Of a stretch of 64,000 nucleotides of DNA, positions 38,090 to 49,282 are shown piece after piece. Source of the DNA: Fomitopsis serialis (lineage: Eukaryota; Basidiomycota; Agaricomycetes; Polyporales; Fomitopsidaceae); contig NW_025954962.1 of assembly GCF_022376445.1 (NCBI RefSeq), forward strand, positions 1,054,001-1,118,000, read 5' to 3'. Made by a program: the position numbers and the translations under genes. The notes under the pieces are model-generated. The model did no database searches. It was not told where the DNA came from and worked only from the letters and a program-made list of their open reading frames with translations. Position 1 is the first letter of the stretch. Each line of letters starts with the position of its first letter.

Positions 38090-38893
38090 CCTGGTGTGCA
38101 GGTGGAGGATTAGCAGCAGGGCCGACCTACCACACGATCTCATCGAGGACGCAATATATACCATGGCGGCGCGCCGAGCGGTCAGGTTGCCGCAGCTCTC
38201 CCGATTTACTTGCAGAGCTGAGAAGACCTTCCGGGGAGAAAGCAATGCAACGCATATAGACACCAGGCGTATCGGCGGCTTATCACACGGTGAGAATGTG
38301 CATCCTACACGCGGTGAGAAGCGTGTTCAGCGCGGCGAACAGGAGATGCATCAGTGCAGCAGAAGCAAGCATACGGCAGCATTGGCGGCGCAAGCACTGT
38401 GGCACAGAGCAAGCATGTGGCGGGCGACACTGCAGGGTCACGTCCGGGGCCACAGACTGGCGGCAGAGATCCTGCGGAAGACTCCACATGCACCGATCAG
38501 TTGGCTCGTTCCGGGAACTACACCTTGAAAGCTTGATCGAGCAAGTTCACCGGAAGCGGGCACGGCGTGCAGGCACATCCTGAATGAGCACGTGGATCTT
38601 GTACGTTCGGCAGGCGGTACGCATTGATTATCTTCTAGCTATCTGGCGCTTGCATGAGCCCTCTACAAACGACGAGTCATACCATCGTTCACAAGAGAAG
38701 GAAATCCGAAGCGAGCCAGGTGGTCTTCCGCAAAGCCGGTGGGAGGGACGCCTGCAAGGTAACATTACAAACCAGTACATTAGAACAGCATCTCGTCCGC
38801 AGCAGTACGACACGACAGCGGTCTACATAGATCACAGCTTAGCTGGCGGAGACCTGGCCCGTCCAGGTCATGAGACCGAGATAAACTTGGCTG
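38090..38893. other. Upstream region of chitinase / downstream of CK2 alpha
   Basis: 804 bp between two minus-strand genes. The chitinase promoter, including its TATA box, lies near 38100–38200. Several open frames overlap but none has a recognisable domain. Confidence 0.5.
38153..38160 (-). promoter_or_regulatory. TATA box of the chitinase gene
   Basis: GTATATAT on the minus strand, in the context GGTATATATTGCG, about 65 bp upstream of the chitinase ATG at 38089. Confidence 0.5.
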
Positions 38894-40304
38894 CTATGCC
38901 GGAGAACCGTCGCTATCGGGATCGTGCACGCTGGCGTTTCTCACAGGTTCTGGGAACAATGTGAGTCCGACGGGGGGCATACATACATGAGAGTGTTGCA
39001 ATACCAAAGTAGGGGTGTGCTTGTGCTTCCCGCGCAGTGAGTCGCTCCTGGTGATCGTACCGGAGCAGCTTGTCCAAGAAGTCTATGGCTTCGTTTGATA
39101 TGTATCGCTGGTTCTCCGACGTAATAAACCGCGACCACGCTTTCTTCGGGTAGCTGAATCCCACGCATAAGAGCCACTGATGAGACGCGTCGGGCAACAT
39201 GCACTCACTTCCCAAGTATCTCATCGTATTGCGGATCCAGCGCAATGTCGTATTTCTCGATATACTGATAGAGACCTTCTGTGCCAAGCACCTTTGTGAT
39301 CTTGACGAGCTGGTCATAATTATCATGGCCGTGGAAGAAGGGCTCCTTCCTAAATATCTGCAACACACCAGGTATAAGTAATGCGCCTACGGTCTATGTT
39401 GACAATATACCATGGACGCGAACATGCAGCCGTAGCTCCACATGTCAAGACTGTAATCGTACTCCTGGAAGTCGACCAGCAACTCCGGGCCTTTGAAGTA
39501 TCGTGAAGCCACTCGCACGTTGTATTCCGTCTTCGGATGGTAGAACTCGGCCAGACCCCAGTCGATGAGGCGCAACTTGTGGCGCGTGAGTCTTCTCAGT
39601 CGTAGATGATGACAAGACGGGCACACTTACCTTTCGTCGTTCATGATCAATCATAACGTTATGAGGTTTCACGTCTCGATGCATAATACCCTTGGAGTGG
39701 CAGTAATCCAAGGCCTGCAGAGGACGCGAGCGTGAGAAGGGGCAAGGATGAAGGGAAACAACCAACCTTGAGCAGTTCAAACATATAGAATCGCACATCG
39801 AAGTCGGTGAACCGAGGATAAAGCACCTTGAAGTCGACATTGTGCACGTATTCTGTTATCAGACTGGGTATTTTTGAGGATGGGTCGCGGACGACGTCCA
39901 GGAGAGCAACAACGTTAGGACCGCCAGCCAAGTTTTGCAAGATCTTGATTTCTCGCTTGATCTTCTTCTTCTTCACCGGCTTTAAGACTTTGATGATACA
40001 TTTCTCGTCGTTCACTATGTTGATTCCTTCGAAGACCTATACCGTCCTCGCACGGATGTCTCGGCTGTGTTTGTGGAAGAGTACAACGTACCTCGGAGTA
40101 CTTTCCGCGGCCCACTTTCCGGACAATCTCGTAATGATCCTGAGAGCCCCATTGAACCTGCAGGTTATCTTTCTCCCTCGCTTAGGTGCAAACAACTAGG
40201 ACAAGAGCGGATAGAGGCGGACCATATTCATGCCATGAGGGCCCTAGCTTCGCGTTCACGTCAGCATACACGCGAGCGACAGACTTGGTTGGCGTTCGAC
40301 CCAT
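38894..40304 (-). CDS. CKA1: Casein kinase II catalytic (alpha) subunit
   Basis: Constitutively active acidophilic Ser/Thr kinase of nucleus and cytosol. The ATG at 40304 begins [20 protein letters not shown], the standard CK2α N-terminus, then GPSWHEY and [20 protein letters not shown]. Landmarks: glycine loop [11 protein letters not shown], catalytic lysine and basic cluster [18 protein letters not shown], catalytic loop [20 protein letters not shown] metal motif ([14 protein letters not shown]), [70 protein letters not shown] and [21 protein letters not shown] last intron leads to [19 protein letters not shown], stop at 38894–38896. The DWG and basic substrate-recognition cluster are CK2-specific. 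It diverges from the SET-domain gene over 307 bp. Confidence 0.96.
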
Positions 40305-40611
40305 GGGCGTGGTATGCAGACTTGGAGTTATGCGCCAGGGCGCGAGGTGGGTGTAGGGATCGAGTGGTATTGAAAGTCTAGCAAGACAAGAGCATTGCGA
40401 CGACGGCGTGCAGCATGATCGCATTTGCCGCACAGTTCTCACGCCTTTGATCGCTATCACCATCTGTAGATCTCAGCCTCCTCGAGCGCCCGCATCCACA
40501 ACGGCACCATCGAGAGCAGCCGCCTGTGACCTTGCCAGTTGCAGCCACCGCACACGCCTTGCGCGGTACCTCCATCCTCCGGGTGCTCCTGCTTCCGCGC
40601 ACCGTCATGCG
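40305..40611. promoter_or_regulatory. Divergent promoter region CK2 alpha / SET-domain gene
   Basis: 307 bp head to head between ATGs at 40304 (minus) and 40612 (plus). The open frame continues upstream of 40612 but has no other ATG, which fixes the SET-gene start. Confidence 0.5.
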
Positions 40612-41154
40612 ATGAAGTCTCTCTCGCCCCCTCCCCACTGGCCCGACGGTGTTCTCTATATCGCAGAGTCGCAGTACCACTCGTCCGTTCCGGCCGACCT
40701 GCGTCTGGAGCTATGTCGCAAAGGAACAAGTCCATCGGGGAAGCAGTCTTCCCAGCGGCTCACTGTCATCCGGAGAATCACTGAAACATCACATCCGGCC
40801 TGCGGACAACTTGGCCTCTTTGCGGCCAAGAAGATCTCTCCGCACACCCACATCGTCGATTACATTGGGGAGGTCCACTGCGATGACAGACCTGAATCAG
40901 ACTATGACCTGTCGCTGTATCGTCCATCTTCCGGGCTCAACGTGGGCGTTGATGCTCGGCGCATGGGAAATGAAGCGCGGTTTATCAACGACTACCGGGG
41001 TATCAAGTCCAAGCCGAACGCCTTGTTCGAAGAGCGTCGAGCTGAAGGTGGCGAGCTGAGAATGAGCGTATGGACCAGCGGCGACCCTCTCAGGAAAGGG
41101 GAGGAGATTCTTGTCTCGTATGGTAAAGGATGGTGGCAAGCACGCTCTGGATAA
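40612..41154 (+). CDS. Small SET-domain protein (putative methyltransferase)
   Basis: Single-exon 180-residue protein consisting almost entirely of a SET domain; the substrate is unknown. The ATG at 40612 gives MKSLSPPPHWPDGVLYIAES. SET motifs: GQLGLFAAKKISPHTHIVDY with IGEVH (N-terminal SET sheet), the AdoMet-binding region MGNEARFINDYRG (in place of the usual RFINHS), PNALFEE, and GEEILVSYGKGWW (in place of GEELTYDY). Stop at 41152–41154. There is no pre-SET or post-SET cysteine cluster. The FINDYRG variant with a PNA(L/V)FEE segment fits a fungal group of stand-alone SET proteins rather than a canonical histone lysine methyltransferase. Activity is therefore uncertain. It diverges from CK2 alpha. 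Confidence 0.85.
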   Translation: MKSLSPPPHWPDGVLYIAESQYHSSVPADLRLELCRKGTSPSGKQSSQRLTVIRRITETSHPACGQLGLFAAKKISPHTHIVDYIGEVHCDDRPESDYDLSLYRPSSGLNVGVDARRMGNEARFINDYRGIKSKPNALFEERRAEGGELRMSVWTSGDPLRKGEEILVSYGKGWWQARSG

Positions 41155-41609
41155 TCTAGTGCCTAAGACTGCTGACTCGAGAACAACAAAGGTGCGCAAG
41201 CAATGGACGTCCAAAACGCAGCACGGACGTGTGGTGTTGTATTCTAACGTTATTGAGCTACAGCGCTTGGAGACCATCGTCTGACTCTGTGTCCAAGAAG
41301 GCATACCGTCTCGGTTCTTCACGGGGTACGGTGTGTGCTGTGTGGTGTATGGGACCAATCATGTACTCGTATTCAGTGCCATTTGCTTGCTGTGCGCCGG
41401 TCACTAGTTCTGAAATATGACGAGGTACACCGTATGTATGTTTTTGTCGAAGACAACTCGACAAACCCGCAGAGAAGCGTCTGGAAGCATTCACGTGCCC
41501 GTGGGAGTAGCGACATAAATTTGAGTGACCGTGTCTGACGTGCGCAACAACTGATCCGGATTCTGCCTCTAAGTGCTCTGCTATTAGTTAGACATCTCAT
41601 CCCACCTCC
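41155..41609. promoter_or_regulatory. Intergenic SET gene / MDJ1
   Basis: 455 bp between two plus-strand genes. It should hold the SET 3' UTR and MDJ1 promoter. No distinct element is recognised. Confidence 0.4.
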
Positions 41610-43419
41610 ATGCCCCCTCGCTTGTCTCCTGCTAGAGTCCAGTCATTTGTCTCCATATACTCCTGCTCGTATTCACAGTCTGCCGCCAGTAGCAGTCGTT
41701 TATATTCGACATGTCTGGACACGCATAGACAGCACTCGCACCGGCACTCGAAGCGGATCTCCTTGCACACGCATCTGTCCTCGAACCGCCTCGGTAAACA
41801 GGTACGCCCAGTATGAGTAGTATTCGTATGTCCGTATTGACAGGGCAGCGCAGCGTGCCTTCCATGCTTCCTCAGCACGCTTGGCACCGAAGGATCCGTA
41901 CCAAGTGCTCGGGGTGAACAAGGACGCCAGTCCCGCGGAGATCAAGAAGATTTACTTCTCGGTCAGTGCTTATTCTCGCTTGCACTCTTCTCTCCTCAAC
42001 GCAAGGCCCATAGCTTGCCCGCAAGTACCATCCTGATACGAATCCCGACAAGAACGCTCAAGAGAAGTTTGTCGAGATTCAGGAAGCTTATGATGTACGC
42101 TGTCCCTGTTCCTGACCTCCTAGTAATGTCTTCAACCTGCTCGTATTTCGTAGATCCTGAAGGACGATAAAAAACGGGCGGCCTTCGACAAGTATGGCGC
42201 AGCTTCACAGCAGCCTGGTTTTGACCCGGATGCATTTGCCAACGGGACTGGGGGCTTCCAGGATTTCTCTGGGTTTGGTGGTTTTGGTGGGTTCTCGTCT
42301 ACGGGGCGGGGACGTGGGGGACTGGGGGACCTATTTGAGCAGATGTTCAATGCTTCCGGAGGCCCCTTCCCCGGCGGACGGGCGGCCGCCCATGATCTTC
42401 AAGGGAATGATATAACGGCATCGGTTGGCGTGACGTTCATGGAGGCCTGCAAGGGCGCGACCCGCCACGTAGAGATCACGCCAGTCGCCAACTGCTCTTC
42501 TTGCCACGGAACAGGCCTCAAGCCTGGCGCGAAGCGGTCAGCATGTCCAACATGTGGTGGCACGGGCGAACGGTCTTATGTGGTCAGCAATGGTTTCCAT
42601 ATGTCGACGACGTGTAACCACTGTCATGGGACCGGAACGACGGTCCCGCGGGGTAGCCAGTGCGGCACGTGTGCTGGCGTCGGCCAGGTCAAGACGAAGA
42701 AGACTATTAAGGTGGATGTGCCTGCGGGTAAGTTCCCTCGTTACTCATGTCATGCTCCTCACTGACAATTCCGGTTAGGTGTGGACGACGGTATGACTAT
42801 CCGAGTTCCGAACGCGGGCGACGCGCCGGTGTCGGGGAAGGGTCGTGCCGGCGATCTACTCGTCAGGGTGCGCGTCTCGCCTTCGAAGGTCTTCCAGCGC
42901 CAGGGCGCAGATCTGCACCATGAAGCTCGCATTCCTTTACACACAGCTCTTCTGGGTGGAAGGGTCCGCGTTCCCACCTTAGATGGAGATGTCGACGTGC
43001 GGATTCCTTCTGGAACACAATACGGAGAAGAGATGGTCTTGAAGGGGCGTGGCGTGTCTTCCGTCTTTAGCGGTACAAAAGGGGACCTTTTCGTCAGATT
43101 CGCCATTCAGCTTCCTCGGTAAGCCCGGTCCAGCTGCTCGTTACGCGCGCGCTAATTAATAATTCATTATGCAAGGTCGCTCACTCCGCGGCAGCGAGAA
43201 ATCCTCCAATCGTATGCCGATGAAGTGGAAGGTCGGTCAAACACTTCGAAGCCACCACCGCATGCTTCTGCTTCCACGGAGCCGACATCAGCATCAAGTG
43301 ACACAAAGTCGAACGAGTCGACTTCGTCAGAAAATGGTACGGGTTTTCCTCCTTCTACATCCCCAGGCAGCTGGGCGTCTCGTGCATGGCATCGGATCAA
43401 GGAGCTCATCGGTTTTTGA
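41610..43419 (+). CDS. MDJ1: Mitochondrial DnaJ (Hsp40) chaperone
   Basis: Type I J-protein of the mitochondrial matrix that stimulates Hsp70. The ATG at 41610 begins MPPRLSPARVQSFVSIYSCS. An intron with donor GTAAACAGG and acceptor GGGCAG joins NRL to AQRAFHASSARLAPKDPYQV, a good matrix-targeting region. J-domain: LGVNKDASPAEIKKIYFS, LARKYHPDTNPDKNAQEKFV with the HPD motif, EIQEAYDILKDDKKRAAFDK. Then a Gly/Phe region, and four CXXCXGXG-type zinc repeats (CSSCHGTG, CPTCGGTG, CNHCHGTG, CGTCAGVG, the last weaker). The C-terminal substrate domain includes GDLLVRVRVSPSKVFQRQGA, LGGRVRVPTLDGDVDV and KGDLFVRFAIQLPR. The end SWASRAWHRIKELIGF is typical of Mdj1, stop at 43417–43419. An alternative, longer C-terminus is possible (see findings). 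Confidence 0.94.
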
Positions 43420-44456
43420 TTTGTTTGCGCCTTGCTCTATGCATGTCAAATGCATTGAACGATCCGCGATGATTAGCTTCGGAGGACAGCGACAAGACTG
43501 CGGAGGACGACCAAGAAGGCCAGCAGCGGAAGAGAGCTACTGCATGATTCGAGACCTCCGATATGCTTTAGAAGATCCGATCCGCACCCCGCACCGGTAC
43601 AAACATGCTCTATACTAGATACTGCACTTGCTGAGAAATGCAAGTGTCATAATAATCAATTGCGTATCAAGCATTCTGATCACTCCGTCATAGCGAAGTC
43701 GAATTACCCGCAGTCGTAAAACCCTATTAAGAGAACGCAATCGCCTGCCACCCCACGACTATCGGCATTCCGTTAGCACTTACGTAGTTTGGTGGTCATA
43801 ACAGGAAATGGAACAAGTCAGAAGTTGTGCCTCAACTTTCACCGAGGATGCAATCACGTTGAGGCGGAGACATGTGGACTCGCGGATTAGGGTTGCTGGA
43901 AGAATTGGGGCTTATCTGCCTTCAGACCCGTCGCGGCTCGCCTGTCCATGGCAAGCGTTTGGCCTGGGGAAGCGTGCCGCCCACGGGAGCTTGAATCTTC
44001 AGGGCCGTTGGAGCCAAGGGTCCGCGTCGCCGGTGACAGAAACCGCAACCCACATGCCCAACGAATCTGCTGCTACACGACTTCTCAGATCTTCGCAGTC
44101 CAGGCCTCCTGTATCTCCGACAATGAGGGCGCGAAGGCTAACAGAGATCGTTTGTCACTCTACAGAGCCAGTTCATTACATCGTCTATCGGGATCTTGAG
44201 CTCGCAATAGGCTCCTATCCAATGCAACGAAGAATGATCGTCATTTCATACCTCGTCTACCTGCACTCATGACGTTTCTTCCTAGAACGCGAAGAGCTCT
44301 TCTGCGGGGTTCAGCTCCACCGCCCGTATAAAATGTCGTGGCCTAGCTCCTGGTAAGTGGTCCGAATTATCGACTGCAGAGCAACTGTGCTCTCCCTCTG
44401 TCAAGGCATAGCCGATCAACCTCTCTACCTCGCTAACGATTACAACGACTCTCTGT
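43420..44456. other. Intergenic MDJ1 / MFS transporter
   Basis: About 1 kb. 43477–43547 could be an alternative last MDJ1 exon. A 154-codon ATG-initiated frame at 43808–44272 (plus) has no recognisable domain and I leave it uncalled. A TATAAAA at 44327–44333 belongs to the MFS promoter. Confidence 0.45.
44327..44333 (+). promoter_or_regulatory. TATA box of the MFS transporter
   Basis: A perfect TATAAAA lies 124–130 bp upstream of the MFS ATG at 44457, in the expected orientation. Confidence 0.5.
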
Positions 44457-47068
44457 ATGGCACTACAGGCAGACGAACGTAGTTTGTCTGAGAAGACCTT
44501 AGTCTCTGTCTCGGATTCAGATTCGGTGAAACACGCGACATTCATCGAGAACCACAGAGCCTCTCATGAATCGCTAGGTGCCCAAGTGTTTACCTCTGAT
44601 ATCAAAACACAGGGTGAATCAACCATTGCATGCCAAAGGCCGGAGGATGGGTGTAAGCTCACTACATCGAGACTTTTCTTTGCGCACGCTGGGTGAGTGT
44701 GCCATTTCCTGATGTTTATCTTCTGTTTGGCTTATGAACCATCGCCGTTGACAGCGCCGCGATGGCACTATTTCTGGCAACCACAGACGCGGTATGCAGA
44801 CGTTGTTCTCAGTAAACGAAATCTCTGACCTTTCGTTTTTGGCTAGACCATCGTGTCCACCATTCTGCCTACCATTACCACCCAACTAAGCGCCTCGTCG
44901 TCGCAATACACTTGGGTCACCGTCACCTATATGCTCACGCAGACCGCATTCCAACCACTGTACGGAAAAGTTTCGGACCTTGTCGGTCGTATGGTCTGTC
45001 AAATCATCGAATGATACCTTAAGCGCTCTTAACCTCACTCTTCTCTTTGTTTTGTTAGACGGTGCTTTACAGCAGCATCATCATTTTCGCTGTAGGGAAT
45101 GCATTGTGTGCTGCCGCCCAAGTGAGTTCTCCCGTGTAGTGACCGGCTTTCTCTCGCTCACGGACATCCTTGCAGAATATCCAATGGCTGATTATAGCCC
45201 GAGCTGTAGCTGGCGTTGGTGGGGGCGGTATTGTGAGCCTTGTCTGGATAATTACCGCCGAAATCGTCGAAGCCGAAAGCCAAGCCAAATGGTCGCAGGC
45301 GCTCAGTGTCACCTGGGCCTGCTCGGCCATCGCTGGCCCAGTCCTGGGGGGTATCTTCAGCGGTAAGTCTAACACTTGCCCAGATGATGGGTTGACGTAC
45401 TGACAATCGACGCAGAGGACTCTGGTATCCTGAGTTGGCGGTGGGCATGTGAGATCTCTTCGTCCATGCACGTGATCATGCAGCTCACGGGCGTGCAGTC
45501 TTGCTTAATCTCCCCATCTGCGCCGTCTCGTCTTTGGCATTGTGGCGCTCCTTGAGCGGCATAACCTCGGGCGATCGACCGATGTGACTTGGGGGCTGTT
45601 ATGGAAGACGTTCGATTTTCTTGGCTTGTGAGTAACCTGCCGTACTATGTCCTATCATTACCTCATCTGCCTCAGGTTTCTCTTCATGGCTGCGAGTAGC
45701 TGTATCGTGATTGGTCTGAATATATCCGCATCTGCAGGGTGTAAGTCAACCAAAGGCTCATGTGTTCGTTCTTTTGTTAATGTCCTCCCAGGGGCATCGC
45801 CGTCCACTATTTGTCTAATAGTCGTGGGGCTTGTGATATTGGTCTGTGGCGGGATGTACGAAGTTCGAACTAGACGAGATGCTCTATTTCCCTCGGCCGT
45901 ATTTACGGATCTGACAATCGGTACGTGCTTGAATGGTAGCCAGACATCGACTGATCAGAGTTCAGTATCGACACTGGTCGTAGTCTTTTTACATAATTTC
46001 GCATTTAATGCGGGCACGTTCTACTTGGCACTTTTCTTCCAGGTCAGTCAAGAGTTTTCGTTGTGTTGTAGCTTCTAAATGACGAGTGCGGACAGGCGGT
46101 TGATGGTCTGTCACCCCTTCAAGCCGGTATCAAGATGCTTCCTTATTCCCTCGGCTCCTCGTTGGCCTCTATGCCAGGCAAGTCGGTTGTGTGCGTTCTA
46201 CTTCTATCTTTTTTCGACGGCTAGCTTCGCCTCATTACAGCCGCATGGTTCATTGGATACTGGCAGAAACGACGCCAAGACCTCATCGCTCAGAAACTGG
46301 TAATCTCCGCTGGCCTCGCGATAGCCACAATAGGCTTCGGTATGTGAGAAAGCCCACGATATGCCGTTTCCTCACATACTCACGGATAGATAGGCCTCAT
46401 GATACAACTGACCGAACATACTGGCGTGGTCACGCGGGCCGTGTATGTCATGACGGCCGGTATAGGCATTGGCTTTTTATTCCACGCCCCATACCAAGTC
46501 TTCATCCGGGCATTGCGGCGAACGGACACTGCGTCTGGCACCAGTGCATTCTTCTTGGTGCGTTTCACAGGCGCAACCGTAGGATTGGTACGCCTTCTGC
46601 ATCATTACTTTGGCGTTGCATTGACATTTTACTCACCAAAGACACTGGCCGGCGCTATTTTCGACAGTCGATTGGCCGAGACCCTCCCCCCTGGCCTCCA
46701 TGCTTCCACGATTTTGCGGCTGGTTCGCTCGTTGCAACTCACGAGTCTGAAGTCGCAAGTAGTCCATTCGCTTTCTCTGTCAATACAGGCATGTGGGCGT
46801 CGCACGTATGCTTCTCAGAGAACACGAACTCACGAGTTCGAGGGCACAGGCAATATGGGTGGTTTGCTGTCCTTGCCTAGGTGTTGCTTTGCTAGTATGT
46901 GCCCCCCTGCCCTCCTGCCTCAACTCTCACTGTTCTGGACAGTTATCGTTATGTCTTCGCAATCCGCCGTCTGTCGCTTCAGAGGAGAGTCGCCAGGGGC
47001 CACAAGGTGGTACTGCAGACACGGACAAAACAGACTTGGACTTGGAGCGCAGCGAGATGGTTGTTTGA
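44457..47068 (+). CDS. DHA2-type MFS multidrug/toxin-efflux-like transporter
   Basis: Predicted 14-TM plasma-membrane drug:H+ antiporter (DHA2, Azr1-like). The ATG at 44457 starts MALQADERSLSEKTLVSVSD; a hydrophilic N-terminus precedes GAAMALFLATTDA|TIVSTIL, the TM1 motif with Asp. Exons continue TQTAFQPLYGKVSDLVGR (MFS motif A variant), IIARAVAGVGGGGIVSLVWI, SVTWACSAIAGPVLGGIFSE (antiporter motif C, GPVLGG), DSGILSWRW, LNLPICAVSSLALWRS, FNAGTFYLALFFQ and AVDGLSPLQAGIKMLPYSLG. After a GC–AG intron come AAWFIGYWQKRRQDL and GIGIGFLFHAPYQVFIRAL. The last exons give IWVVCCPCLGVALL|LSLCLRNPP and a polar tail, stop at 47066–47068. About ten introns; the junction near 46740–46800 is not resolved. 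Substrate unknown. No biosynthetic genes are nearby. Confidence 0.9.
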
Positions 47069-49282
47069 TCTGTAAATCTTTTTCATCCCTCGGACACCAT
47101 TCAAAACGTTGTTGGACCGTTTTTGCCGTAGCGGTAGCTGATACGTGTTCAAGTTGTAGTTTATGGGATAATGATATGACAGCTTGTCAAGACACGCACG
47201 ATGAGGGTCCTCTGTAGCAGCTATACACGATGAATCCTTATTCGCTTCGGACTCTTACAAAGTGATCGTGTACTCAGTACCTGCCGTTGACCGCATGGTA
47301 GTGAGTGTGGATACGGACGTAAGTGACCTCCACCGGTTGACGACAAGATAACCGGCTTTCTCAGTAAGCAAGTACGCCATTGGCCCATCGTGATGCAAGC
47401 CGATGCTGCGTCGATTTCAATCGGAGTCAATCATACGATGGCTTCTCGTCGGACCACTGCAGGCAGGTTTAATCTCTTCGCAAGATTGAGGTCAGATTGG
47501 CAGTCTACAATAGCACATACCCTCGTGCAACATCGGCTTCTAGAATTGCGAAGAGAAGTTGAGCACATGGACAAATAAACAAATAACAACTGTCGACCCG
47601 GGGTCAAACTCTCGGGTGCAGTGGAGCTTCCTCATCGCTTGACGAGGGTGGTCCAGACCAATGCCGCTAACACAATGGCAGATCTGTTGATCTGGGTACG
47701 AAGCTTTGGCTCACCAAATGAAATGTGTCGGGCCCGTTCTGACGCTCCACGTAGACTACCCTGACTCGTGGGCCTGCATCGCATACCAGCACATGCTACT
47801 AGTAGTTCTGAAGGGATTGGCAGAGGCCTTACTACAGCTAATTCCATATTGCTAGACCCCTCGCCGGAAAGGGCGTACAGGCGGGTTCGTCGGCCTTGGT
47901 ATTCTTTCTGTCTCCCCGTCGTCATTTTACCATAACGGGCAGTGTCGGGGGCGAACCAGGCCGCGTTCCGAAGCCGAGGTCGACCGGCAGAGCGTGCGGA
48001 TCACCTGCGAACAAGGCCAGACGAAGGCCCGACGCCCTCCGCCTGTGCACACATTTTCGGGAGGGGGTCTAGCAATATGGAATTAGCTGTAAGAAGGGAC
48101 ATGAAGGAGACTAAGTCAGTGAGCATTGATTCGGCATTACGTTGACGGGACTCGTGCGCACATGTAACCGGCCACTTTGACTAGGATATTTTCGATTAAC
48201 GCCGGGCTCTGGAGAGGTCGATTGAATGATGTTCGGAGAAGCATAGGCACCTGATGCATAGACGTCGTGATCCGCGATCGACATCGTGCAGTTCTTCACT
48301 GGCACAGTCCCACGGAACCGAAACAAGACTTAGCTTCACGAGTGACACTGGAATTGATAGATACAGGAGTACTGATAGCGAGAGTGGTCACGGTGGCGCT
48401 GCGACCGTTGGCCAAATCATGTCAGCTCACCTGCTTTGCGGTCAGCTACGCTTGCATGTTTCCGAGTCCGAGTGGTATATTGTCATCTACAGTACGGACT
48501 CGATGGAATTTCCACCTTCTTGAGGTCGCTCAGGAAGTGGCGCACAGGGCTACTTGCTGCCCTGGCGGTGATTGTACGCCCTTAGCAAGCCTCCTGGACA
48601 GTACAGCTTGCGTGAAAATGCCCGCGAGGAAATGTCGGACGGTCAGGATCAACGGACAGGAAGCAACTTGAAAGCTGCCTTTTGTGGAAGCGCACTCCCT
48701 CGAGGCGCGCTCCGTTCCGAGCGCTTCAATACGGGCTACTCGACTGTCAATAAATAATGATGAGGTGATTTACGAGTGCACTTCAGGAAGTGAAATTCAT
48801 GCTACACGGTATTGAGTACTGTGCTGGGGTTTAACGTTTAACGGCGGCAATGAGTACTTGAGTCATGAAGATGTGACGACGATAAACTTAGCGTTCATAT
48901 AACTATACTCATTTGACAAGTCGATTAGAGTGGGAGAAAATCAATTTCGGATCATCGTGATCTGGACTCAGATGGCGGATAGGAGGCTGATATGTGGGGA
49001 ATGCCCATTTGCGGCAAGTGTCGTCTGGATTGATCGCACCTGCGCCACGCCTCTCCTGCACGGCTACTTATCGTGTGACTGCTCTGTCCTATCCTAACGT
49101 CCTTGTCTTCCGCCTCCATCCTCCCATTCACCCGAGTCTCGCTTATTGCGTACACAGCTGCATATTTCTGAATGCGCGGGTCTTCGTTGGATCCTGGTCC
49201 ATCCACTTCATTGCTTCAACGATTGCTGCTCGCGATCAAACTAGCGCCTTCCGCATCCTTCAAACCTCTACCATCTAGCAGG
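47069..49282. other. 2.2-kb gene-free region with a short inverted repeat
   Basis: Open frames here are short, overlapping and without family resemblance. The only structure I found is an imperfect inverted repeat (47834–47900 with 48022–48090). The right end must hold the choline-kinase promoter. Confidence 0.45.
47834..48090. repeat. Imperfect ~70-bp inverted repeat
   Basis: ACAGCTAATTCCATATTGCT followed by AGACCCC at the left (47834 on) recurs inverted at the right (…AGCAATATGGAATTAGCTGT to 48090). The outer 27 bp are identical; similarity continues imperfectly inward to about 47900 and 48022, leaving a spacer of about 120 bp. It could be a remnant of a small non-autonomous element or a hairpin-forming unit. 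No flanking duplication is obvious. Confidence 0.75.

Noticed and set aside
43808..44272. 154-codon plus-strand ORF between MDJ1 and the MFS gene
   Set aside because: It starts with ATG but has no recognisable domain, no splice-consistent extension and composition like other chance frames; not called as a gene.
44457..47068. MFS efflux pump as marker of a secondary-metabolite cluster
   Set aside because: Neighbours are MDJ1 and choline kinase; no polyketide synthase, NRPS, terpene cyclase or P450 gene is visible in the window.
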